Shown: positions 35,711 through 47,480 of the stretch, piece by piece
Layout of the letters: each line of letters starts with the position of its first letter
Numbering within the stretch: the stretch's first letter is position 1
Source of the DNA: Rostrohypoxylon terebratum
Taxonomy: Eukaryota; Ascomycota; Sordariomycetes; Xylariales; Hypoxylaceae
Length of the DNA stretch: 64,000 nt
Reading direction: 5' to 3'
Assembly (NCBI GenBank): GCA_022497145.1
Contig: MU385880.1
Location: 1 to 64,000 of the forward strand
Notes under the pieces: generated by a model
The model's database searches: none
What the model was told of the DNA's origin: nothing
The model's input: only the letters and a program-made list of their open reading frames with translations
Translations under genes and position numbers: made by a program

Positions 35711-37280
35711 TAACAATTCAAGCCGTCCAGCTCCTGAATTGATTCGAATTCAAACTTCTTCGCCATCATGGATCGAAGCCATCTCGTTCCCGTCTTCACC
35801 TAAACGAGATGCAATTTCAAAAACCGTCTACTATTTATAAAAAGATTTTCCGATGAAGACTTATTATTATCAAGTCAAGTGACGTAGGGATTTTCTTCGG
35901 CATTGCCAGACCCAGAGTCCAGCCAGTCGGATCTGGGTGAAGACCATACCTTGGTAGGTAACTTAAGTCTTAGGTATGGATTAGCAAATATTTTGACACC
36001 TAGCTTTCCGCCATCTTCCCCGGTACGATAATACAAAGCCTAGCAGTGCTGGATCTTAGGGCACCCACTCAAGAAACCATAGCGAGCTTAAACTGTTCGA
36101 TGTTGTCTTACGCGGCAGCGTGGGAGAAAAGTTCCTCTTCAGTTTCAATCAAGCAATGCTAAAGATGTTGAGAAGTTCCCGCTATTCACCAGCATTGCTA
36201 TAACAAACCCCACCGAGACCCTCGTTTTTTTCACCCTGGGCCTGTACTGCGTACTAGGAGAGCCATGGATTACCCCTGCATGCAGGCAGGGTCAAAGCTC
36301 TATTCCCCCTGTCCACCCAAGCTGCGATAACCCTCGTTGCTCTCGATGAACCTCGGATCCTTGACAAAGGCTTAAGCGGTTTCAAATTCCTTGTCGACGC
36401 CTTGTCAACGCAGCATTCTGGACCTCCACCAAAACTGCTTCCTCGATGTGTCTAAACCTGATTCAGCAGCTTGCTCCGATCCTTAGTGCGGGACACCTTC
36501 GTCCTAGGGACAATCGACGTTGAAACGGTGCCTGGCTTCTTTAGGAGACCGTTAAGCTAGCAGACTAGGTAGGCACATACAGACGCATCAATATGGATAC
36601 AAGTGTCTCGGTACGCAGGTACGCAGTCCTCGACCCGCGTCTTACACCGTTTTAGCTGTCTGACTTGCATCTTATCCATTATCCAATACCTACGGTAATA
36701 ATAGGAAATGCATGCGGAAGCTGCAGCAAGGTCTCTTGTCTCCTCTTGTCTCCCTCTCCTTGAATCCTGAGTGGAGGTTGCATCCCAAGGTGCCCTGGCG
36801 CTTTTGGATGAACGAATTCCCTTATTGGCCTCCCCTATAGGTTTCCTTGGGATACATACTACTAGAACAGCTTGGTACCAACTATACTCAACGTATTAAG
36901 GACATGCATATCCTGCTTCCTCTGCCTCCCCGTTTCTCTCCATCCGTCTGTTACAAGGTGTGTCTATCATCACTATGAAAGGCAGGGCTGTCTCTTAAGT
37001 GTTTGCATATATTTTTGTCATGCAGCCTTTTGTTGCTCTTCACACACGCCTGATTTTGGATTTTGTTTCACCTTACAAATATATGAGCTCCGCCCGTCAC
37101 CTTGCTTGTCTTCCTTCTGCATGAGAGACATTCTTATTTCACTTCCTGGTTTATAATATTTCCTTAGCGTGGTTTGTGATTTGCCTGGGGGACCCTCGTT
37201 ACCTGCAGGTTCAATGGCCCATATAGCTGCTTGTCTCGTCGACTCTGATTTCGAGAGTAGCCTTAGAAGTTATATAGCGA

Positions 37281-39515
37281 ATGCCTTCTCCGCGCAAGAC
37301 TCTACCGAATCGGTATGAATCTTTCCTCCCTAGTCTAAGGTATTTCTGTCAATGTCTTATCATACTAACATTACCATACAGCTGTCGTCTGTAAGCTCGA
37401 CTGAGGAAAAGAAGCCATTTGCTTGGAGGATGCAGAACCCAGAGGCTAGAAAGTACCAGCTATTCCCTCGGGAAAAACAGCTCCCGTCACCAAGCGTCGG
37501 GAAGCAATTGGACCCTGAGCAAGCCTTCGCCATCGCCATGGGACAGGCAGAAAAGACCTCGGTGTCGAACGGTCTTCGGATGAGAATCAAGGAGCATAAT
37601 TTGACGAGAAGGAGGAAAATCAGTGTGCCCGAGCTAGGTCCTATGACAACAGTACAGGAAGTTTCGATGGATTCTCGTGAGTCACAAGATCGTGCCAACG
37701 CCTAACAAACAGGATGACTAATGAGCCATAGCAACGATCCCAGGCCGGCCTGCGTTGCATGAACGATCCATCAGCTCTCCTGTTAATTCCTGGCGCCAAC
37801 GCCATTACATGGAGTCCGCGACTACTGTGAAAGAAAATCTGGACGAGAATTCAGAAATGTCTGCTTTCTCGGAGGACGTGAAGAAATTGAGTGGCTCACC
37901 TTTGAAGCAGCCGTTGTCACCTAAGGATCTGGCGCCTTTAACGATACCCACGCAAAGTGGCCCGATTCCAAGACTAGCCCGGCAACTCTCGTTAAGCCGC
38001 CTTAGAAATAGGGATAGGGAACCAGAGTCAGCAACAAAGTCAGCCCGGACTGACGATTCACCTAAGACACGCACTCCGTACACGCCGGCTTCCACCTCGA
38101 TCACGACCCCCATGTCGGCATCTACGAACATGACTGCTTCGACCTTGCCAACTCCATTATCAGCACCCGCTGAATGCCGAGCCTCTCCGAGACCGTGGGA
38201 AAGATTAGGCTCAAACACGCCCGTACTTGAATCGCGACCAAGCAACGAGTACATGGCGACACCGAAAGCAGACGCCGAGACGCGAACCGCCCCGACCCTA
38301 TCGCATAGGCGTGGCAACTCCGAATCTGGAAGCATCATGGACCGCGGCCGCCCACGAAAGCGAAGCGATGGTACACCGATTGGCGGCACTCATAGGCGAG
38401 ATGCCTCCAAGAGAAGCACCAGCGCTGAACGTCGGGCCTTCGAGATTTTGCCTCAAGGATGGAAGCCTGCTGGCGCAGTCAAGAACTTGGATGCGTCTGA
38501 AGTTGCTTACTTGCAGAAGCAAGCACTAGGTCAAGTTCTGAGATTTGAGGTGCTCAAGAAGGACGACGTTGAGAGCCTTTCCAAGGTATGCCTCCTTTGT
38601 TTCTAGTTCTGATTAAGATGTCACTAATCATTTTCTTAGGAACTTCGTCATCTTGATGAACGAACTGAATATCTTCGTCGCACCTATACTTCTCTACGCA
38701 CTGGACGCCGAAATCTCCATAGTCGCATTTGCCAATATTTGCGGTCTCCTCGCGTAGCTAAATTTAGCTACGAGTCGATGCTCAAGCAGGAGGAAACCCT
38801 TGCTGAGCTCGACGCCTCAATCGACGACTGGGTTACTAAGCTGGAACATGCCGAGAATCGACGAACCCGTGTCAGGCAAAAGCTTCTTGAACATGTTGCT
38901 GCCGCATCCACCCTCTCAATGGTAAAGGATGTCGCCGGTGCAAGTGAAATTCTCCAACAAGCTATGGGATTCCGACCCACTACTGCAGTTTCGGATATCT
39001 CGACGCCGCCTCGAAGCCCAACCAAGAGTAACACTCCTACTCCTACTCAGTCTCAGTCTCAATCACCGTCGACGTCGCCGCAACGCGTTGTCGCCAGAGT
39101 CCCTTCAATGATCCCGGAGTTACCTGCTGAGGAGCTTGAAGAAGCTCCGATGGATCGTAAACGCGAGAGCTCATCAGCCGAGTCTACTCTTCAGCGAATG
39201 GAAAGCATTCGCATCTACGCTGATAGCGATGTATACGCCCTCCTCGCGGATGTCGAAACTGAATTTACCAAACTAAATGGTGGCGTCGCTAGTCCCGAAT
39301 CCCCTCGACACGAGACAGAAGAGGAACGCAAAATTCTACACCGGGCCCGTAGCCACGACATCATCAACAATGGTTACTCAAAATGTCTCAACAAAACGCC
39401 TCCCATCTCACCCCCTGCACCCACTCCACCGGTGAAGAACTCCCCCACAGGCGACTTTTTCTTGACTGCCGCTGTCTTCCAGCCAACACGATCTGGAACA
39501 CCCGCCTCTAATTAA
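37281..39515 (+). CDS. Uds1 (up-regulated during septation) domain protein
   Basis: Four exons: 37281-37312, 37396-37676, 37732-38585 and 38640-39515, total 2043 nt, 680 aa. I chose the 37281 ATG because MPSPRKTLPNR splices in phase to STEEKKPFAWRMQNPEARKYQLFPREKQ, the conserved N-terminal motif of this family. The alternative ATG at 37352 would start inside the intron. After a long Ser/Thr/Pro-rich low-complexity region, the Uds1 domain starts at about residue 370 (LPQGWKPAGAVKNLD). It continues over the last intron as a coiled coil (VESLSK|ELRHLDERTEYLRRTYTSLRTGRRNLHSR). The C-terminus is again disordered, with many SP/TP sites that suggest kinase control. The family is linked to septation and cell-cycle regulation; its biochemical role is not known to me. 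Confidence 0.93.
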
Positions 39516-41511
39516 ACGTATCATACAAACATACCTACCCAGACTTACATACACCCACTTTTATTCAGCGTTATTCATATTCGTCGATACATAGTATCAC
39601 TCAGATATCTCTCTGCATTTACTCATTGTTTTATTTTACTTAACTAACGCCTGACAACGTTCCTTTTTATTTTACTTTACGACCCCATCATGATCGACGA
39701 TTCACGGCCGGCCACAACGATCGACGGCATTCGCATGACGGCATTCTGCATTATACACTTCTCGTCATTCCTTAGATACCATCTAGCATTTGCAATAACG
39801 GATACCCGGCGTTCCTTTTTTACAACATATTCTATCTTTTTTTCCTTATAGTACTATATTCCCCCTCCTTATTTTTTATTGTCTATCTCACACTGTTTAT
39901 TTTCATTAGTCTGGAAGTTTATCAACTAGAAGTTGTGTGTGACATTTTTTTCATAATTAAGGCGTCAGGGTCGCTTTTGTTTTACCATACATGCCTTTGA
40001 CAGAAAACGGTCACCTCTATACCCAGTGCGCTAGGTGTCGTTGAGCAAGTCATCGCCGCTGAAAAAGAAAGGGCTTACTACCTCTTCAAAATATTGTATT
40101 TATATTTTTCCTATCTTAGGCATCTGGGGAGTTGGCGGCTTGAGATTGCATGGTTTGAGAGTGTGGGAATAAGGAGATGGCGGTTTTTACTGGAGATTAG
40201 AAGAGACTGCAACAAAGTCCCAAAGACTGAACTGGCAACAGGGTCTAGACTACGGGGTTTCGGGAGCCCAAAGCAAGACGTTTCCGTCTATGAGCGGTTC
40301 AATCTTGTAACACTAGAAAGCCTATATTTACATTTTTACAATGTTATATCAATACCTACCTATTTGTCACAATATCTCAGAAATTTCGGAAACTTGAACA
40401 TGACTGCGTACAATTTTCCCATATTATTTGCTATATCACGCAAGCCACCGGTGGTATTTCGGGTAGGTGACAATAGGAGACTTTCTCGTTTCAATATCAC
40501 CACCTGTATCCGTCGCCGTATGTGGACCCCGATGCACAGCCTTGCCCAACCCCAGAGGTCCCCGCCTCGACGTTTCGACGTTTCCGAAGGTTCGTTGTCG
40601 TCGAGCTGAAGAGAAACACAATTACCCGATCCTTCCCGCCTGATCGTACACCAACGACCACCAATCTTATCAGGAAAAACATCGGAATCCTTCGTCGCGA
40701 CGCTGAGCCAGGAAGTCTCGTGGCCCCAGCCTCATCCTCCTCCTTCTCGTCGAGCTCCCCCCCTAGCCCCCAGGCCCATAAGCTTAAAAAACAAAAGATG
40801 TTTCATAGGATTCGCAGGCGCCCACTTATTATGGTTTATTACTTGCAGATGGAGTTTTCGGTACATCGCGAATCCTACTGGGGACAAAATAGATTGGTTA
40901 GGTAGGTGGGTAGGTGGGTAGATGAGTAATGGATGGATGTACATATGTACGTCGAATCCGTCACGATGGCTTTTCCGGGAAATCTTACTATGCCCAAGCC
41001 TTCCCACCTCCCCAGAACGCTTCCCGAAGCTCTTCGCCGCCGCTCCTCCCAGCGACGTGGGATCTGCGAGCTTCATCCATCTGGGGAAGCTTAGCTTTCT
41101 TCCTGCGATCATCGATTGCTGCCTACCTATTCGGTACACTGGTACATTAGGGAGGTAACTTGGTATGTACGAGGAGAAGCGCGGCTCGGCGGATCCGCCA
41201 AAAGGACCCCCCTACGACGCCGAAGAAACACGGCACCCCCTGACTCTTCGTCCCAACTTCGTTTGGAGCGCGATCCTCAGGAGGTGGACTGCCGTCCTCC
41301 TCCGCCGGCAATCCTCGGCCGCGTCTAGGCCCAACGATCATCACTCGGCATGGGCTAAGCCGAGCCACGCACAAGAAACACGAGGTCATCCTTCTGGCCT
41401 AGGAGAGATAGACTCTAGGCTGGAAGATCGAAAGTGTAGATACTACGTGGGTATGAGGTTGTCGTGGCTTGTTTCAAGGATGCAGACGAGCCGGGCGAGT
41501 TCGTGGCCCAC

Positions 41512-41534
41512 CTGGAGACCTGGAGACCTGGAGA
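41512..41534. repeat. CTGGAGAC tandem
   Basis: Nearly three direct units of an 8-bp repeat within the gene-poor gap. Confidence 0.75.
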
Positions 41535-42128
41535 TGACGGACACGAGAAACCAAGGGATCCACGTTTTACAGTTTAGAGCATCTCGGAACGGATCGTCGT
41601 AGCTAGATCCCCATCATCGTCTTCGGTATAGCCACTGCGATAGAGTTCTGAGACGTGGGGGCTGTATGGCCACCTACTTACGTACCAACATCACGTAACA
41701 GCTACCGCGGACTTTGTCGAGAAGGGTTCAATTAATCAACTTGAAGAACGCCACGAGTCGCGAAATTATCGCGAATCTAAGCGGTCCAGATACGTTAATC
41801 TTGACTCTAATTTACGCGAGTTGGCCCAGCTCAGGCCTATCCAGCGCCATGGTTGTCGAACCAACGATGCCGTTCTTGCGTAATTGAGCGAAGGGCGATT
41901 GTATGCATAGCCTTCTATCTGAGCCAGGCCCAGATTCCGTACCGGTTGGTCGATATCGTCAATATGGCCATCGCCGTCGACCGTCACGGTGTAACATCGG
42001 GTTTCCTCATGAGGGCGAATCGTACGCTCTCCTCAGCATAGACCTAATTTTAGCTATTTTTGCTATGCATATGCATGTTAGGTAGGTACGTATATCGGTA
42101 CTTACAATGGTAGTAGCAGATCAATTAA

Positions 42129-42141
42129 CCTAGGTCCTAGG
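42129..42141. repeat. CCTAGGTCCTAGG palindromic motif
   Basis: An exact copy in the 39.5-43.4 kb gap. Confidence 0.7.
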
Positions 42142-43440
42142 TATGCATCGACCGTGCTCCCTCACGAGACGTATGTACATTACTTGTCTAGGCGCATACT
42201 TGGATACAAGATATACGCATGTAGTAGGTGAAGTAAGATAGTACTATCTAGAATGTAGGTATGCACATATGCATACACACACCTAAAATTAGCTAGTGGC
42301 CCCTAACGTAGGAGAAGGCGATAGGGACATAGGGACATTGGAATTTGGGACAGCGTTCGGACACCGCCATTTTGCCCAGGATCCAGGGTGCGAGTATCCG
42401 TTTCGTTTCGTTTCGTGTGGCGGGACCCATCTCCGCTCCCACTCCGCCACAAGGGTATATACCTAATGTTGTATATCTACATATCTATATAATGTAGATA
42501 TCCGTATACAATGCAGCTTACTGAAGGCACATCCCTACCCAGCATTATACTAGGTATTATGTTGGTAGGTGTATACTGTACGTATCTGCGGTGCGCGGCA
42601 CGTGCGGATAGGTGTGTACGTGCGCGTACTCGCCAGGTTTTCTGGTGAGACATTCACTTGGAGCTTGCGTCTGCGGGTCCTCGCATTGCAGAAAAGATGC
42701 CGCTGCGATGCGCGCGAGTGCCGGTGATGATCTGATTATCGTCGCCGGTGCATGACGGTATGAGGGGTAGAAAGAAACAAGACGGCCTCGTGCTATCCTT
42801 GAATATACAGCGAATGGTCATTTGGGCGACTATAACTCTCCGTACATGACTTCCGGTTCTGGGTTCTGCATATGTAAGAAATACTAGGTCTAGGGATACA
42901 TGCAAAAAAGGGTAACATTATAGGATTCGCGTCTGTTTTACAGCAATTTGTGCCGAGGCTGGACCTTATCCTGTCTTGCCTCGGGGTGGCTAAAATTACT
43001 GTAACATTTTTGTCGCTGCTGCCGCTCCCGGTGAGAAGCTGCGCTGTTGGCTGCGTCAAAGTCGCCAATTACGACAGAAAATGACTCGTCATATTTTGCG
43101 ATTACCAGAGATCCTCCAACCAAGTAGGTAACTGGCGATCACGTAGGTACTGCATAGTGCGTCGCTACTATGCAGATCTCGGTGTCATGCATACCTAGGA
43201 GACGGAAATTTTTGTGAGGGGTAGGTCAGAAGTAAGCATACAGTTTCATCAGATCAGCGTTGCAGAGAGGGCTCGCATGAAGACCATCACCATTTAACTT
43301 ATCTAATACTCGGTCAACCCCTCAGAAAGGGTAATGGGGGACGTATGGGGTGTATGTATAGGCCTCGAGCTATGCATTACCCCACGCGACGTAGGATAAA
43401 TCGATATTTTCGATTGTTTCATTATTCGAATAGATCAGAT

Positions 43441-44226
43441 TTAAGCATCGGGACGCAAGGCGCCGGACTGCAGTAAGGCCGTCCAAAAGCCTCCCATCTG
43501 CGCCGCGACCACCTCGGCCGTCCGACCTTGGTTATCCTTCAGCGTTCGGATATCTTCCGACTTTAAAACGCTGGGCCGCTCGATTCCCATCGTTTGAGCC
43601 GCTTGCACTACCAGCTCCGGGAATGACTCGGTGGACAAGGTAGACGCCATCCATAAAAGTAACCACACAACCTCCTCCTGCTCCTTCTCAATAGCCAAGT
43701 GCAAACCACTTTTCGAGTCTTCTAATGAGTCTTGGTAACGGATGATTTGCGCAGCGCTCAGAGCACGCTCATATCCCTCCGTTTGCTCGGCCCGTGTTCG
43801 CTCAGCATCGCGCAGGACCTCTATTATGTTATTTATATCACCTGCGCTACACATGACGTGAAAGGCGCGAGCGGGTAGAACCTCAGGATTAGCGCCTACA
43901 TAGGCTTCCTCGGCAACTTCAGGGAGAATGTCGTAGTTCTCCTGAATGCCGCCTTCGTTGGTATATCTCGCTAAGATAGCCGCGCCAGGTACTGCTTGTA
44001 CGTGAGGATTGCTAGCCGAGGGCCCTGCTGTATGGGTAGCAATCTCAGCGTCGCAAGATGGACACTTCAATGACTTTGCCAATTCCGCAGCTTGGTCCAT
44101 GAGACATTGCCAATGGAAATGGCAACCGCATACTATTTCCAGATCGTCAGGGACGAACTCTTGTTCATCGTCATCATCTTCCACTTCCAGCACGAGTGGC
44201 TGTTCGCAGACTTTACAAGCTGTCAT
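43441..44226 (-). CDS. RING-like zinc finger protein with ankyrin-like segment
   Basis: A single exon of 261 aa. The N-terminus MTACKVCEQP gives the first Cys pair (C4, C7), followed by an acidic insert (DDDDEQEF) and CGCHFHWQC (C33, C35, H36, H38, C41). LKCPSCDAEI supplies C55 and C58. This is a compact RING/RING-variant pattern, so a ubiquitin-ligase role is plausible. Residues about 120-250 contain AFHVMCSAGDINNIIEVL and SGLHLAIEKEQEEVVWLLLWMAS, which look like one or two degenerate ankyrin units and may bind a substrate. I have no orthologue name for it. The unbroken reading frame, clear Cys/His pattern and typical fungal codon use support a real gene. Confidence 0.78.
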   Translation of the reverse strand: MTACKVCEQPLVLEVEDDDDEQEFVPDDLEIVCGCHFHWQCLMDQAAELAKSLKCPSCDAEIATHTAGPSASNPHVQAVPGAAILARYTNEGGIQENYDILPEVAEEAYVGANPEVLPARAFHVMCSAGDINNIIEVLRDAERTRAEQTEGYERALSAAQIIRYQDSLEDSKSGLHLAIEKEQEEVVWLLLWMASTLSTESFPELVVQAAQTMGIERPSVLKSEDIRTLKDNQGRTAEVVAAQMGGFWTALLQSGALRPDA

Positions 44227-44645
44227 CTTTCAGAGGGAAGTTGTTCTGGTTGACGTCGGGAAAGAGTATTCCGAAGATAATTAAAGCAGCCGCAAAACTA
44301 GGGGGTTGTGTGGATGTAGTCCAAGCCTACCTAAGTAAGTGTTTGAACCCATCAGACGCGAAGGATGGTCCAGCAAGAGATACAGGCGTCATGTCAGACG
44401 CCACCAATGTACGCCGTTTGAGTGAATCAAGAACGCCATATCGGCAGCATTGCCATATTAAATATATAAGATGTGTACCACAAGAACTTACCAATGGGGG
44501 GTCTGCGGTGTTCTGCTTAGTAGTAAGCCGGCCTCGGCCTCAACCTCTCAGAGAAACGGGATAATGGAAGGTGAAACTGTTAATTTCTGCAATTCAATCG
44601 CGTAAAAAGTCAAATAGGCAAGTGAATTGAGGGTTTTTCTTGCTC

Positions 44646-44676
44646 CTTGTCGCCTCGTCGCCTTGTCGCCTTGTCC
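44646..44676. repeat. TTGTCGCC tandem
   Basis: Imperfect 8-9 bp direct units (CTTGTCGCC, TCGTCGCC, TTGTCGCC) in a gene gap. Confidence 0.65.
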
Positions 44677-45100
44677 GCGTCGAGATCTTGGAGGTGAAGA
44701 ATGACAAATTGTCTTGATCGCGAAACTTCCAATTACAAGCCACTTAAAAATTAAGTGGAGAATTGAGGGCTGGTGGATTTATATGGATCCGGTCCGAATA
44801 TTCGGTACATGGATACTCTGTACTTCCAGGTTGAATGCCGTTACGTTACTGGAGGTTAAGTTATTAGATTCGTTAGATCCTATTGGCTCCACATGTCGAA
44901 ATTGGGGAATTGGGGTCCTTTAGTCCAGTGACCAAAGATCTTCGAGGCTCATAAACAAAGTTCATTGGTAACTTCGTATCCAATAGTTCAAACCTTCAAT
45001 TCAGCTGGGCAAGGGGGGAAACAACTTTATCAATCACACAATCACAGCACAACACGGAGTTACAGTACGGCCTATATGTGTTATGGGCACATGATAACGT

Positions 45101-45135
45101 GGTAACATGGAAACATGGTAACATGGTAGCATGGG
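45101..45135. repeat. ATGGTAAC-type tandem
   Basis: Four imperfect direct units of GGTAACAT/GAAACAT/GGTAGCAT about 8 bp long. Confidence 0.7.
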
Positions 45136-46077
45136 CTATGCTTTTTTTTCTTTTAGTAATACAGGTCAGTATAAGTCGTATTTCTATCCTATGAATCTTT
45201 GTCAAGTTTGAGGGGGTCTTGCGTCAAAGTTTGGTTCTCACCTTCGCAGCCCTCGCGATCGCATAGACAACTTAAGCCTTAAGGACAAAGAGGCTAAAAT
45301 GTTAGCATTCGAAATATGGCCTCATTCCCCATTCCCCGTTGCTAGCTGAAAAAAAAACCCCACTACATTTTTTTCTCCCATTTTTTAACAGTTCGTAGGT
45401 CTCGGATTCGCGGTTGTTCCCAAAGTGGCCGGTAGCCGCGTTCGTGGAGAAAATCAATGTCGGCGGCCGCCGTCGCCGGCAAGGCTAGACCGTTCTGTTT
45501 GTTCAACAATAGCCGACATAGCTATCTGCAGAGGTTCGTCTGAACTAATCCTTGGATCGCCATGTGGCTTTACACTTCAACCGGCAGAAACACAGGCTTA
45601 GTGTGAACTGGTGGATAACGTTCGTCATCATACTTGCCGACGGCCTCTAGGCTCTAGCAGTAGACTCTAGCACTAACTTGTCCGGCCGTTACTTAGCGGC
45701 TGAACGTGCCCAAACACACATGGCATCCGGCACGCGGCCGCCCTGAAGCCCATTTCTCATATGCAGTAGCTACAAATCCGTGCAACGCTATTTTTGACTA
45801 TATCGGCAAATCTCCCGGGAGCTGCCAAGCGAGCAACTGGGGTCTAGGGCAACTCCGGGGCTAGATAGGATGTATGGGGAATATATCTTGGGAGGTAACC
45901 CGTCGATTCGCAAAATCCTCTCAGGGTTGTGACGATCGAGTGGATCCAACCTTGTAAAGATTCGGAGCCGGTTTTCTTGTCTCTTTGCTGCTCTTGGTAG
46001 GTTCATAGTAGGTAAACTAGGTTGATCCATACATTGTGAATTTGTAATAGTGGTAAAAGTGGTAATAGTGCTATCCT

Positions 46078-46103
46078 GTGTAGTGTAGTGTAGTGTAGTG
46101 TAG
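46078..46103. repeat. TGTAG pentanucleotide tandem
   Basis: Five consecutive units of GTGTA/TGTAG in a gene gap; a candidate length-variable marker. Confidence 0.85.
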
Positions 46104-46878
46104 TTTACTATGCTATTCTCAAGCGAGTGCTAGGTAATTCTCATCCTGCACTAGTAGTACAACTGACCGAAGTCAAACTCCGTACACCAAGTGCAATGCC
46201 ATTGTACAGCGTCCGGTGGGTTGTGCACGTGGGTACGTACGCCGCTGCTGCACCTGGCAGTCTCCTTACAAACATGTTGCTCCCTCCCTTTTGAACGGGG
46301 TCCTGCTAACAGTTCTCTGGACATAACCCACTAGCCTGTGGGCTTTTACGCCGGTAAAAAAAAAAAAACGATTGTGTATCCCTAGCGACAAGTTCGTCAA
46401 CCATATCGTGCCCTGTATCCCCTTTTCTATGTTCCATATTCCCCTGTTCCCTGCCCACATCCTCCGCTCTTGGTGCTCAAAATCCATGGCTCCAGCTCGC
46501 CAATATTCGTCGTGATCCCCTCACACACCATGTATAGTAGTTCCATACCAAATTCGAATCTAGTCGTAATTCGCTAACCCCCTTAAGAGGTGTTATAATC
46601 TGCTTAGAAATAGCGATTAGGTGGTTTGCGGGCGTGCCCGAACCCAGCGCTGAACTGACCGGAGACTAGGGTCCTCGGCCGTCCAGCGGCCCATCGACAT
46701 GTCGGAGGTCTGTAGTTCTTGGTAGACATATTCGTCCGTGATTCGTGAGAGTTCCTGGTTTACGTGTCAGCGAGAGGGACCGATGGGTTCGAAGGACGAA
46801 GGGAGCCAGTGTAGGGTGGAGGGGCTAAGGGGTAGGAGGGCTAGTAGACAAGCCGTCGTCTTTGAGGGAAATAGGGAT

Positions 46879-47480
46879 CTACCGTACACCTCGAAGTTGT
46901 TCGTCACAGGCTCTAAGCTGCCGTCTGTGCGAACTGTTTGGCCGCTGGCCTTGGAGGACTCTCTCTCTATATTCGATCCATCTTTGTGCCGCTGCCTGGC
47001 GGAGGTAGATCTTCTGGCCTTCGTGCCTACGAGAGTATGCATCTAAAAGGATTCTGCAGAAAGGGGGTCGTGTCAGTGATTTCTCGTTGTCGATAGGAAG
47101 CCGACGACGTTACTCGTTCTTAGGCAATAGTAAACGTACTGTTTCAACTCTGCTCGTTGTTGTTCCGCTTCGCCGCCGTGGGCTTGAGGGACCGTGACGT
47201 CGGCCGCGCAGTTGAGAATGTGTTGGCCGTCTATGGCGCATTGGCGCAAAGCTGCCCAACCTTCGGTGTAGTAGTCGTCGGTGTTGGGGGGATCTACTGG
47301 CGCTGCGGCGATAAAATACTGGAGGTTTCGAAAGTCGGCAAGAATGTCGGCGACCCGCGCCGTTCGGTAGTCGTTTACTATGTTGGTTGTTAGAATTTCG
47401 AAAAAGGAGGCGTTTCTCCTATTTTCGACTCGGGCAACTATAGCGCGATCCCAATGCTCTCTGTACTTACGTCCGTCCAT
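46879..47480 (-). CDS. Unrecognised two-exon protein, about 171 aa
   Basis: I do not recognise the family. Exon 1 (47140-47480) starts MDGRKYREHWDRAIVARVENRR. A GTACGT donor and CTGCAG acceptor define an 86-bp intron (47054-47139). Exon 2 (46879-47053) continues in phase with LKQILLDAYSRRHEGQKIYLRQ and ends VR-stop, giving 171 aa. The product is predicted to be mostly alpha-helical and charged (Arg/Gln/Glu-rich, AAAQRWIEYRERVLQGQ), with no signal peptide or membrane segment. In favour are the in-phase intron with good splice sites and the protein-like composition of exon 2. Against are the short length and lack of a known domain. It may be lineage-specific. Confidence 0.42.

Larger units (their letters stand above)
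28589..37280. other. 8.7-kb gene-poor tract
   Basis: I recognise no protein, rRNA, tRNA or transposon here. Open frames are short, mutually overlapping and without family signatures; the longest is 158 codons at 30068-30544. Directly visible contents include copies of the CCTAGGTCCTAGG motif (28972, 30695, 35698), a cluster of ACTATGTAG/CTACATAGT motifs (30547, 31379, 32862, 33548, 33701, 33968, 35223), a TA run at about 32646-32660 and a short tandem at 35224-35272. The CT-rich patch at about 36735-36765 and the sequence up to 37280 probably serve the Uds1 gene. Heterochromatin, decayed transposons or non-coding transcripts are possible but not shown. Confidence 0.5.
39516..43440. other. 3.9-kb gene-poor gap
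   Basis: The start is the 3' UTR of the Uds1 gene, with T-rich stretches around 39830-39960. Further on there are many short overlapping frames in all six readings (40090-42100), none with family features. Short repeats seen: GTAGGTGG units at about 40899-40920, CTGGAGAC units at 41512-41534, CGTTT units near 42399-42416, and one CCTAGGTCCTAGG motif at 42129-42141. Confidence 0.5.
44227..46878. other. Intergenic, 2.65 kb
   Basis: No gene is recognised. Visible content: a TTGTCGCC-type tandem (44646-44676), an ATGGTAAC tandem (45101-45135), a TGTAG tandem (46078-46103), an A12 run near 46357-46368, and T/A runs near 45140 and 45350. The first bases are the promoter side of the RING gene. A short plus-strand frame at 46738-47046 overlaps the next gene and is treated as its shadow. 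Confidence 0.5.

Noticed and set aside
40094..40609. 171-codon plus-strand frame and the many overlapping frames up to 42100
   Set aside because: All six readings are partly open in this region and none has recognisable motifs or consistent introns, which points to chance.
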